Position numbers and translations under genes: made by a program. Positions 36,488 to 47,843 of a DNA stretch of 64,000 nt are shown piece after piece. Numbering within the stretch: position 1 is the stretch's first letter; every line of letters starts with the position of its first letter. The notes under the pieces are model-generated. The model did not search any database. It saw nothing but the letters and a program-made list of their open reading frames with translations, and was not told the DNA's origin. This DNA is from Malurus cyaneus samueli (Eukaryota > Chordata > Aves > Passeriformes > Maluridae), in assembly GCA_009741485.1 (NCBI GenBank), contig CM019228.1, positions 12,139,615 to 12,203,614 on the forward strand. Reading direction: 5' to 3'.

Positions 36488-36639
36488 GGTGGGATATTGG
36501 GAAAGAATTGTTCCCACTGAGGGTGGGAAGGGTGCCCAGAGAAGCTGTGGCTGTCCCTGGATCCCTGGAAGTGTCCAAGGCTGGACAGGGCTTGGAGCAG
36601 CCTGGGATAGTGCAGGGTGTCCCTGCCCGTGGAATGGGT
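36488..36639 (+). mobile_element. CR1 3' half, plus strand, of a rearranged copy
   Basis: Starts at 'gtgggatattgggaaagaat' and continues with 'ttcccactgagggtgggaag', 'gcccagagaagctgtggctg', 'gatccctggaagtgtccaag', 'ggacagggcttggagcagcc' and 'gtgtccctgcccgtgg'. This is the avian CR1 3' region in plus orientation. The final tail is missing, and the sequence switches at about 36639 into an opposed CR1 segment. Confidence 0.92.
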
Positions 36640-36745
36640 CACCCCATCCCTTGTCCCCAGTCCCTCTCCAGCTCTCCTGGAGTCCCTTTAGCCCCTGGAA
36701 AGGGCTCTAAGGTCTCTCTGGAGCCCTCTCTTCTCCAGGCTGAAC
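36640..36745 (-). mobile_element. CR1 upstream half, minus strand, of a rearranged copy
   Basis: Read in reverse, it goes from 'gttcagcctggagaagagag' through 'agagccctttccaggggcta' and 'ctggagagggactggggaca' to 'agggatggggtga'. In an intact CR1 this lies just upstream of the segment found at 36488-36639. The two halves therefore look like parts of one element with one half inverted. The junction is a small palindrome (ATGGG, TCAC, CCCAT, 36635-36648). Confidence 0.9.
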
Positions 36746-38539
36746 TATTCCAATTGTCTCAGTGAATCTGGGTCCTGGCTGAATTTGGGAGGAAGTTGCT
36801 CAGAGGGTAAAGGGGCAGAAGGACCCGGGGGTTTTGTGCAGTATTTGTTTCCAAAGGGGTCAATCCTTTGGCTCCCATGCTCCAGGATGTGCTTTGCTGC
36901 TGAACTGCTGCTCAGCAATTAAATGGCCCCAGTTACTTAACGGGAATTGAGTGCCTGGTCACTCCTGCCCCTGCCAGCCCATCCGTTCTCCCGTCTCCCC
37001 TCCAACAGCGACAGCTTTTCCCGATTGACCCCACAGGCTTACGAAAAACCTTTTTACTTAAACGTGTATTGACCTCAGTCTTGCTGCCCAGTGAATTATG
37101 TCCCAGCTGGCAATGTGAAAGCCATCCATCAGGGCTCAGACCCCGGGAGCTGTCTCCTGGTGACACAGATCCGAGCCTTCATCGATGAAGCCTGGACCAG
37201 GTGCCTTCGTGTCTCTGGCAACTGGGAGGGGAACACCCTTTGTATGGTTTTTTTCTGTCATCATCCCATAGGCTCTGTGATTTTTTTCCTTCCCTGTGAT
37301 TTGTTTTTGATTTCCCTTCCCCATCTGTCTTTGCACTGTGTATAAAATCCCCTTCCTTTCCTCAACCTCCCCTTCAAAGGAAAAAGAAACTGTCAAACTT
37401 GACATTTTGGATATCTTAGTTCTTTGGTAGTGTTAATTTTACCAGTCTTTCCTTCCCCCTTTCCCATTTGATATTTGTATTGAATTGTTGTTGTTGTTTT
37501 CCCTGATGTGATTTTATGATCTGGACAAATGCTCTGGACAAATGAGAAATTTAATGGTACTGGAAATATTTCTCCCATATTTTGTAATGCAGAGTAATTC
37601 CAACAGATCTTTTGCCCCATGACTTGGGATGTGCTGGCTTGTTGTCACTTTGTGGATGAGGGATGGGGAATACTCCATGAAATGTGAAGCATCACCACAA
37701 ATCCAATCAGCCCTTCTGTGTCTGTACAAGGATTGATGGAGCAGGAAGGAAGAAATTCAGTCCATGACAGAGTTTGTAAAAGAAAGATCTGTGTGTATTG
37801 AGTGAAACAATAAAAATGCTGTGAGTTTTCAGGATTCCCTGTTCTTTTGGGGGAGAAGGGAGGCATAGCTTCTTTCCCCCTTCTAACAAACAAGAGCAAG
37901 GCTTGGGTATCTCACACCTTGCATGGGTGGCAGAGCCAGAAAAGGAGGGATATTTGTTTGCTCTCCCACATCTTAAAACAGAACTACATAAACAATTTTT
38001 TACTTTATTCTCTCTAGGCTGGAATATGCTGCTAACAAAGCCGGAAAAGAGGAAGAGCACATTTTTTAGTTCTTCTAGAATTAACAGAATTGTTAATTGT
38101 TAATTCCCACCTTGGTGACAGGCCCATTTCCTGCTGGAGATCTTGTAAGCCTGATTTTCTATCTGTGGCACACTCCTTCGATGCACCACATGAATTCCTC
38201 AGCTCAGGAATGCCTTGAGCTGGGGCTGCATTACCTTTTCCTCCGTGTCCTGGCTTTAGGAAAGGCAGGCAGGGAACGCTGGTGACTGCTCTGATGCTGT
38301 GGCCAGCCCTGGCGAGGCTGAGGTGAGGTTCCCCATGTCCCCAGGGAGGTTTGAGGGGCCTCAGCACCTTCAGTGCTCTGGATGGAGATCAGGCCTCGAG
38401 ATAACAAGGTGATGACAAGCGCTTTCAGAAATCCTGACACACGGACAGATAAAAGAAGATGCAGTAATAGCATGTAGAAATAAATCCTTCTCCTTCTGCT
38501 TTTGATCTTCTGGGTTTCTTAAATATCAGAATTTTCTCA
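36746..38539. other. Unique non-coding sequence
   Basis: No gene recognised. A direct duplication of 'tctggacaaatg' lies near 37519-37544. Short overlapping frames only. Confidence 0.5.
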
Positions 38540-38960
38540 TATAAGTTTCTTACATCATCCATAAGCTTATGGCCTGCGTTTTAACAGCCTCACAAAATAT
38601 TACTGAAAGAAATGGGTTCGGGAAGTTGTTTTAAAGACACTGGATTAGGCACTATCTGAATTTGGATTTAAATCCTCCCCCACAATGTTTGCAGTATAAT
38701 ATTTGTGGTACCGGCATGTGCAGCACTGCCCCAAAGAATGGAACTGGCTGGAAATTCCCTCATCTGCATAAATGCAAATGACCGAAAAGTTGGACTGGTG
38801 GGAGAAAAATGAGTAGATTGTGGGTTTTATTCCTCCTTTACTGATGTAAATTGCAGGCATGTGTAATGATATTTGTGATTTTAAAGTAGGCTGTGTCCCT
38901 TCAAAGAAAATGTGAGCTCATAAATCCTGGGAGATTAGAGATCCCGAGGCCCGATGTGGC
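38540..38960. promoter_or_regulatory. Candidate regulatory patch with a POU octamer
   Basis: A perfect octamer ATGCAAAT (38772-38779) is preceded immediately by a second POU-like half site in TGCATA. Around it are AT-rich words and a few retained CpGs (near 38576, 38618 and 38713). No repeat is recognised. POU/OCT factors bind this octamer, but a single occurrence is expected by chance about once per 30 kb on two strands, so the call is weak. Confidence 0.22.
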
Positions 38961-41900
38961 AACGGCTCCGGGTTTATGGCATTCCTCAAGACAGCCAGGA
39001 TAGGATGTTCTGTGACCTGGCTTTTATGAAGATCAAAAGGCTTGAAACTGTTGAGAATAAGATTTTCACATCATGCAGGGGGAGACACCGAGCTGTCAGA
39101 TGGGAGGAGGCTCTTTGAAGTGTGGAGATAAGGACCCTGCTAACCTTCAGTCAGGTATGAAAGCCATTTGCAGCGGCACGGGAGCGTGTCCTTCCACTGG
39201 GCTCCTGTGGAACAGCCCAGCTGAGTTCATTCAGGTAAAACACCTGGCAGTGCCTCAGCCACAGGGAATGTTGGAAGAGAGCTGAAAGGACTGGGGAAAT
39301 GTAAAAATTGATATACTGGGGAGGTGGGATTTGTGTGGGTTAATATCTCCAGGACCAAGGAGGCTGAGTCCAGCAGAGCTCCTGCTCTGGAAACTGGAAT
39401 AACAAGTCAAGGAACAATCTGTGCTCCTCCATGGATTATCTGGGTCTGAGTGTGGAGGAGCAGGTGGGAATACTCACAGAGAGATTCTGCCTGGAGAGAC
39501 ACAGAAAATGGCTTCACACCTCTGTGTTCTGGCCAGGAAGCTGAGCCAGTACAGGGCCAGGGAGAGCTCGTCACTGGCAGGGAAGAACTGGGGCAGATGC
39601 ATTCTGTGGAGCACAGCACCGCTTTTCTGCCTGTCCCAGAACTCCCATCTCACACAAACCCTGACATGTTTGTCCCTTCCCATCTCAGACTCCTCAGAGG
39701 GGTTGGCTTTGGCAGCTGGATCATTGTGGTGCCTTGAGAAAGTACTTGTGCACAGTATTTCTCATGTAAGCAAAAAGCCCTCACCACTGCAAATCTTCCC
39801 AAAAAAGGATTCCCCTGAGCTGGTAAGAATAATTTCTGGTCACATTTATAGAAGTTTAAATGGCATCTAGACAAGATAAATATCCTTAATGTTTTGTCGT
39901 CTTTGTGCTGATGAACTAAAGATACATTTACTTTTGGGTAATAACTTTCTGAGAGAAAACAGCTAAACAAGACAGAATAAAAATAAAATTTCATGACAGA
40001 TGCTATTGATACATGTGTTTCCTCTGTAATAAGCTCAGTCCTTGGCTGACAAAAAAAATAGTAATTGTCCTTAGCTAACATCTTGAAAGCTGAAGGTGAA
40101 AACCAAGTGGTAGGAATCATATGGCTTTATAATTCATGTCCAAGCATTGAATTCCCTCACAACAACAAAATTTCTTTTTAAATATTGTCCCAATTATCAC
40201 AGCTCACATCGATACTCTCTAGGAACTGTTGTATGTAGAAGTGGTCATAAATATTTTGATAATCTAATTCTCATTGGAAAATGCCATTTCCTGTTGGAAA
40301 TGGTTGAGGAAATCCCAATGATTTGGTTCTTTTATGTATTGTTTAGAGAAGAAGAGCCTGACTCAGTTGTAGCCATAGGTTTTAATTGAGATGTTCTTTT
40401 TCTTCTCCAATGTTTCTTTCCGTCTTTTCCTAGTCATGTTTAGTTGTGTGTTAGACATTTCCACTGTATTTCAGTGAGTCCAGGATGAAATTGAGGAGGG
40501 AATACTGAGATTTTGAAGGTTCTCTTTTGAAGCAAAACATAATTAACAGAAGTATGAAATTGCACCAAATGGAGTTTCCATTCTTTCCCTCATCCCAAAG
40601 GTGCTGTTACACTCAGAGGCTGACCCAGGAGTGGGTTACAAATATTCCAGCAGTGGAATTGCAGAGGGAGCTCCTTGTTTCTCTGAGCAGAGTTTGCTTC
40701 TTTTTACTCCCAATTGTCCAGGTTTTCCTCATCATCCTTCTCAAAGCAGCAATTTCCCAAACAGCAGAGCAGAGTGTGTTGTCAGCCTTCCACTCAGCAG
40801 CGTAAGGAGCAGGACCCTGCTCTAACGGGCCCACAGATCTGATTCTCAAGGACATTGCTGTGTCCCTGGATCCTTTTAATTGCAGGGTTTCAAACCAAAG
40901 CATGGAGACAACATCAATGATTACATTGTCATTTCATCTGGAGCGAGTCCAGGGTGAGCCCTGAGTGCCTGGAGCTGGTCCAGACCAGTGGCAGGAGCAG
41001 GGCTGGGAGTCCTGGTCAACCCCACAGCATTCCTGGGATTGCAGATTCCTGGGATTTGCAGGGCATCTGTTCTGCCACCCTTGCAGTCCCTTGGGCTGCT
41101 CTGGAGGAGCTCCTGGGTGCCTGGGGGTTTTACCAGGGCCTGGCACAAGGGAGGTGGGAGCTTCTCAGTGTGGTCCCAGCAGAAAAACTGCCGTGAACAA
41201 ACCTTGGCATGGGCTTTGAAATCTGAGCTGCAGCCAGCGCCAGCTGAGGGATGTTGTGGTCACCTCTTGCTGGGGAGTTGCCATCAGGACAATGACCGTG
41301 CTGTGTGTTTGAAGGGACAGGGGCAGTGGGGAGGAGAATCTGCCATGGCTGGGATTGGGCTCTCTGAGCAGCCCAGGCTCTCAGCCTCACCCAGGCCTGC
41401 ACTCAACCCCCACCGTCAGACTGGTTTCGAGGGGCCACATGTGCATCCCAAATTTTCTACTCCTGCAAGCTCCGTTTGGCTGTGCCATCTGGCCACGCTG
41501 CTGCTCCTTTGAAAGCTTCCCCTGATCACACAGTCCTGGGAGCTCAAGAAGGAAAGGCACAGGAGGGGAACAGGAAGGGGGCTCTCTATGAGATGTGCTA
41601 TTCCCTCATTAAAGAACAGCCCAAGAGGAGCTCACAGCTTGTAACAACCAGGGAGATTCTGCTGCTCGTATTCACTGCAAAGCTGCTCTTCCCATCCCTG
41701 AATCCAGCTGTGCCGTGCATGTGCTGCACAGCTCTCCCAAAGTCCTGTCACGGAGGGTGAGAGCTGGAACATGTTCATCCCAAATTACAACATCTCATCT
41801 TTTGTTTTCAATTTGTTGGGACAAACAGCTCCTCTGTTGCTATTGATGGTGTGCCACTCGTGGAGGAGGCCAGCTGAAGTCACTGCGCTGAGTCTGAGCT

Positions 41901-44900
41901 GGTTTGGTGGGAGAAAGGCTTGAATTAACAGCACAGGGGATGTGGAGAGGAGCAGAGGAGCGAGGGGCTGGTCCCTGTTGTGTCCCTGTTACAGTTGGGG
42001 AGCTGAAAGTGGAAATGGAGCAATTCGCTTTGACCCTAAAAAGGTGATGGCAGGATCAAGACAACAACTCAGCTCTTCTCCATTCAAGATGGAAACACCT
42101 TTTTTTGTGAGGGTTTTGCTCAGTCTCTTCATGCAGGTCCAAGCACAGCTACTGCTGCAGCAAGGTGAAATCCTGTAGAGTGCCTGAAGCACTGAAATCC
42201 CATGAGGACAAAACTGTGGACAAAAAGGAATTTCTAGGGATGCCAAACATGGATAAAGCTCCAACAGAATAAACATTTATCCAAACTCTCAGTTGTAAGT
42301 TTAGTGTAACATAGGCTTTAGGGCTGATATTCAGGATTCCCACGGGAACTGGGAATCTAAGGGTTTTTTGGATCTGGTTTTTGTGAAACTTGTGGTCTTA
42401 TCGTGGACCTTGTAATATTATCTTATCCTGTGAAAAGCAAGTTGACTAACAGACTTCAGGAATTTGCCATGGGCTTTGTTCTGGCCTCAAATATGATACA
42501 AACCCCTCCAGTACTTTGGATTTATCTAAGTAATGGCCTTTACATGGAGAGTGAGAAAATTCACAGTTTTATTTGTGTTCTTGTAAGGAATAGAAATCAT
42601 TAAAATTGGGGGACAGGAAGGTATAATTACTGAAAAGGGCTGGGTTAATTCAGAGCCAGATGAAACCAAAGCTGGCATTGCTTCCATTTCCCTGTGGACA
42701 CAGATTTTGGGTGATGTGAACCAGCACCCTGCTTGGGGTGACAACTTGGTGTCAGGAGGTAGAAACAAAGCAAAAGTAGTGTTGAGTTTTCCCAAAAGAA
42801 AATGCTCAGATAAACAGATGTGCAACCCCAAACATCAAGACATCAACTTCTTCACTGTGCTCTCAGGCTCTTTAAGATCTGTTACAAGCCAATTATTTTC
42901 ATCTGTCCATCACTGCTGTGCAGTAAGAAGCAATACAAATGCTGTTTGCTATTTGCTGAAGTCCAGAGTGAGATGAAAAAGCTCAATGGCAAGATGAAGC
43001 ACTCCTGTGGAGGCTACACCACATTCCAGGAGGCTGTCCATGCCCATCTCCCAAGGGTTAGGACTCTGCTCCTGCAATTCTTCATGAGATCTTTCTTACA
43101 CGAGCTACAAACCTTTTAGCCTCTCTCATCCCTTGGTCCAGTCTAGGAGCAGATGTTGGGAGATGATCCAGACCTGTGTACACACTCAGAAGAGGCCAGA
43201 TGTATAAATCCTCCTACTTTCTGCAGCTTTAATATTCAGTGTATGCACCTTGCTATCCAGAGCACAGGGTAGAGGATAACCAGGATAAAGCAGTCTTGGG
43301 AGATTTCTCCCCATTCAGAAAAGCTGAAAGGATTTTATTTGGAAAGCCAGACTTGGGAGGGAAAGGACAGGGGCAATAATGGAGGAACCATTTAAGTGAA
43401 ACAATTGATGAAGGGAGTAGGGAAGTGTAAGGTTTCAAGGCTACATGAGCAAGTGTCATGTGCAAGGATAAGAGAGGCTGGATTTAGGCTAGAGACGAGC
43501 CAGCAGGTGAGGAATTTGCTGCAGACAGTCCTTCCTAGATCCTGCATGCTACTACAGCTAACAATCTTGTCAATAGGGTTTAAAAGGTGCTTTGGAGGAA
43601 TCGGGAAGCAAAGACAAATAAGGTGGGTGGCTGAGGGAGGAATGGAAAGTCCAGTGGTTACTGAGTGAGGCTTGAGTGTGATGAGAATCCTGGCTGTGCT
43701 CCAGGACAAGATTTCCTATCACATTAATTACATTGCAACAAGCTCCAGGGCTTGCTGTGATACAGGCTTGGAGTATCAGAAATGTTCCCCACACACCAGT
43801 GCTGGGGTGAGAGATAAACTCGCTGTGTCATCTCCACGAAGATGCCCTCAAAGATGAAGCCTGAGATTCCTTGGTGCTGTTCCCTCTGTGCATGTGGGCA
43901 GGAAGTGAGTGATCCACGGGGAACGAGGAATGATCAGCTCTTGGAAGTGTCATGTTCCTCTCAAAAATTAACTCCATCCCCTTCCCTTTCATTAAAACAC
44001 ATACGCTCCTGGATGGCATTTTTGTAGCACTGGAAAGTGTTATTTGGAAAGTGTTTCTTGCTTTGAAAATATGGAATTATGGTTACATAAGCCTGTGTGA
44101 AGATACTGGGAATGTTGCGGTACTGTTGCTGTTTGCTGTGGGCAGCACTCTTGGCAGGGATCTCATGAAATTGTATCTGTTCAAACCAGGAAAATTGATG
44201 TGAAGACTTTCCCTCTCTCCCTCTACCTCTCTTTTTCCCTCCATCTGGGTGGTGTACTGGATGGGAAATGCCCCTGAGATCATGGAAGAACAGAAAATCG
44301 GTGTGGGAGAAGTGGGGTCTGGGGAAGAGAAGTCACAGCAGAGGCAATTTCCCCCTGAACAGGAGTGAAACAGAAGCAAAAGCCAGACAATATTGACAAA
44401 CAGAACAGCATCGACTGAGGAGCTGCCCCAGCATGGTCCTGCAGTGAAGGAGAGCAAGAAGAGCCTGATGTTGAGTTTTCCAGACCTGATTGTACCACAG
44501 TTGCTTTCTGTCACCTGGATGTGAGGTAAATGAGGTAGAGTGTCTCCAAATAATGCTAAAATTTCCTCATTGGCTTCTGCAGAGGGGCAGATATGGATGT
44601 AACAAACATCTTTCCCTGGGAGAGTGAGCCAGGATTGCCTTAGGCCTGGGCTGTGAGGAGCGTAAGGCCTGGTTTTACTGAGACAGTTGGGGTAGGAATG
44701 AGGCTGGGTTTAAAATCTGCTTTATCACTGAAGTGTGGAGGTGTAATCTGAGGAGGACAGAAAACCTCCAGAATCCTGGCTGTGGTGACCACACCACTGT
44801 CCTTCTCCTTTGTCCTGGAGGTGAGGACTAAAGCTTTGTGCTGACCAAGGAGTTCCTCAAATTGGGAATTAGTCTGAGGAGGCTGATTCCAGATGCTTTT

Positions 44901-45168
44901 TTCCCTAACCAAAAGTACCTAGAAGAGATGAAAATCAGGTGCTTTCTGGAGCAGCCACCTGCCCTCCCAGCCTGGTGGCACATTGGCTGGAAGACTTGGA
45001 GCATCCTCTCCTTGTGCCTCCTCTCGCGTGGCCAAAGCAGAGTTAAGCCTCCCTGTCCTTCTCTCCCCCTCAAAAAAGTGCATTATGGGATTCTCCTTCC
45101 TGCCTCTCCCTCCTCTGTGCAGAGCTGTGTGTTTGAAATGATATCTATTTCTCTTTGTGACAGCACAC
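38961..45168. other. Unique non-coding sequence
   Basis: About 6.2 kb without a recognised gene, RNA or interspersed repeat. The longest frames are 174 codons (40988-41512), 156 codons (39650-40120) and 149 codons (39421-39870). All overlap frames on the other strand and contain no domain. Confidence 0.5.
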
Positions 45169-45383
45169 CGTGACTGCCGCCTTGACATTGTGCCGAGCTG
45201 ACATCCCAACCGGTCTGACACTGATGCCTTTGGGCAGAAATCAGAGCCGGTTTGCTCCATGGCTCCGTGCAGCCACGACGCCTGTAGCGCCTCGCAGAGC
45301 CTCCAGTGCCCTGCTGGGGAAATGGAGCGAGCACGTGGGCCCCAGATGAACTCGGCCAAGAGCGCAGGCGTTATCCGCGCTCG
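45169..45383. promoter_or_regulatory. CpG cluster, possible CpG island fragment
   Basis: About eighteen CpGs lie in some 215 bp, including 'cagccacgacgcctgtagcg' and 'ttatccgcgctcg' at the downstream edge. No repeat family explains it. It may be a promoter or enhancer with low germ-line methylation. A T13 run follows at 45437-45449. No exon or TATA box could be identified. Confidence 0.35.
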
Positions 45384-47812
45384 TCCTCCTGCCCCTTTTC
45401 AGCTTGAAGTGATCGTATTCATAGGTTTATTTATTCTTTTTTTTTTTTTGCCCTCCCTTTTCTGTCCCTTTTCCCCTAGCCTGTGAAAGGGTTGGTTTCC
45501 TGTTTCTCCCCCGGCTGCAGAGTCCTTGGGGAGCTGGGTTTCCGTGAGCTGGAAAAGGAGCGCACAAGCGTCTGATCAGCCCTTGTTAGTGTTGAGAAAG
45601 ATCTAATGGCTCCTGGCTTCTGGGACCATTACCTGTCATTTACTTTTATTAAGTCGGTGATGAGAAAGTTTAAAATTAAAGGCTTTGTAAATTGGATTGC
45701 AGCTCTAAAGGAAGGCACCGACCAGGATGTCAAGGCCTAAGCTCGCAGATGGACAGCAGGGAACAGCACCAGCACAGAGCGTTTCTCTTCACTGCTTTGA
45801 GTGAGGTCCTGTGCCAGGGTGTGGAGGGGACATGGCCTCGGGGTGTGGAGAAACCTGCAGCTTTGTGAGCCATGTAATCCCTCCTTTGTCAGGCCACTCG
45901 TGTTCAAACCCCTGGTCAGGAGGAAGGGTGGTCTCAGTGCTGAGCCATTACCCAGGCTGGGAGCTGTGTTCCAGCTGAAGTGATCCCAGCCAGGTCATGG
46001 CATCCCTCCAGGGTTGGTTCCCTGATTTGTGAGGAGGAGGACCTTGTGTTGGCACTGATTTTGTTCCTTACCTGTTGCCTGGTTTGGGCACTCAGCCCTT
46101 TGGGCCAGGGACTCTCCTTGACCTGGGCTTACAACAGAGGCTCCAACTCCTTTGGGGCTTCCACGCAAAAATAAAGATTTTTGTTAAGTCTGTAGCAGAA
46201 AGCAAGGGATGAGTCACTTAGTTAAGATAAGCATCTAATTCTTCATGGTTGTAACATCGTCTTCTCTGCATTTGAAACTTGATCTTTGCATTAACCACCC
46301 AAACACCCTTGTGAGTGAAACACCCCAAATGCACAAAAGCAGCACAGCTAATTATGGTGTGACAAGGGAAGCTCAGGGGCCAGCCCCAACCAAGAGCTGC
46401 TGTCACTTCTGCTTTCTCAGCTGAGTAAAAGTCTCGTGGTGACATTGCTCTGATGAGAAGCAGCATGAACTAGTGGTTGTAAGTACACTCTGGGAACCAG
46501 AATTCTTGGTTATTGTGTCTCAGTTTGTCTTTGACTGGAGTGACACGAGAGGAGTCACCTGAGGTCAGGATTTTTGGTCGCCTTCTGCCCATTCTCACAT
46601 TGTCAAATGCACAAGTTGTGCTTACACAGCTTTGCGTGGAGATCTGAGGTCCACCCTGTGTCTCTGAGAGGCACAGTACAGAGCTCCACCAAAACCCAGG
46701 GCTTAGCCAGTTAGCAGGAGACTGCAAAATAAAGTATTTGTCTCCTGAGGGCAGAACGAAACAGAGATTCCCTTTAAACTCCGGGTTTCTTGGAAAAGGT
46801 TACCTCAGGTTCTCCCTACGTGTCTTGGCAGTTTTTGTTTCCCAGTGTTTTCGTTGTTCTTATTATTTTGTTGTTGTTATTCTTATTATTATATGTACTT
46901 TGAACAGAGGTCAGATTTGTGAGTATTTGGAAGGGATGGATGCCTTCTGCCCATCCCCTCCAAGATCCTACAGCCAAGCTCCAGGTGTGAGTCCCCACTT
47001 TTAGGAAGATTTCCCTCTATTAACAGTTCAGGACTGAGAGCAGAGGCTCACACCATACAAACCCACAGCTTTCACCTTCTTTCCCCAGGGATATTCCCAA
47101 CCACACAGGCAGGAATTGGGATCATATCCCTAGAGGAAACTGTGACAGGGAGGGATGGCTAAGAAGGGACAGGCAGGGGGCACTTGGACAAGCCTGGGCT
47201 GGGAATTCCTGCCAAGTGAGACAGAACATGTATGAACTCCAGGCCATTTTTCATTTCTGTCCACAGGCACAGCAGCTCCTCAACTTCAGCTAATTGCCAC
47301 GTTCCCTCGAAGGAGGAGTGATGCCTCTCCCAAGTTTCTGTGCCAGGGATGTGAGGAGCTGATCTCGGAGCTATTCCGTGGTTTCTTACATCATTCCTGT
47401 GTTCCCAGCCCTGCCACTCGACCACAAAGCTTTCAGAAGGTAATCTGGGGAGATTTTATCAAATGTGAAATGTTCCTAGACATTACTGGAGCCATGATGT
47501 AATGATCCAAGGGTTTTGTTCTCTAAATTCCACTGCAAAACCACAGGCCCCAAAAAGTTGTTGCAGGGGGGCTGATGAGTTTTAAGAAGGAGGCTGAGAT
47601 CTTTTGATGGACTGAGCCATTCTGGGTGCAGTGGTGGGAGAAAGGGTTTCTGTAGGTCCTGTGTTGCTGGCCCCATAGGATCTGGACTGAATCTCTGAGG
47701 TGGATGATAGACTCTTTACAGCACCCAGTCCCTGGTTTCTGTTGCCTGGTGGAAGTGTTGCCAGAGGAAAAGGCAGCAGGACCAGGCTGCAGTGTACCTC
47801 ACTGCTCCTGCT
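45384..47812. other. Unique non-coding sequence with T-rich runs
   Basis: Contains the T13 run (45437-45449) and a TTATT/TTGTTG low-complexity patch at about 46858-46893. No gene recognised. Confidence 0.5.
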
Positions 47813-47843
47813 TTCACAGAATCACGGAATAAGCTGAGCTGGA
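47813..47843 (-). mobile_element. Possible CR1 3' tail remnant, minus strand
   Basis: Thirty-one bases, 'tcacagaatcacggaataag' followed by 'ctgagctggaa', resemble the reversed terminal tail of CR1. Nothing of the element body follows, so this is either a very short insertion or chance. Confidence 0.4.
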
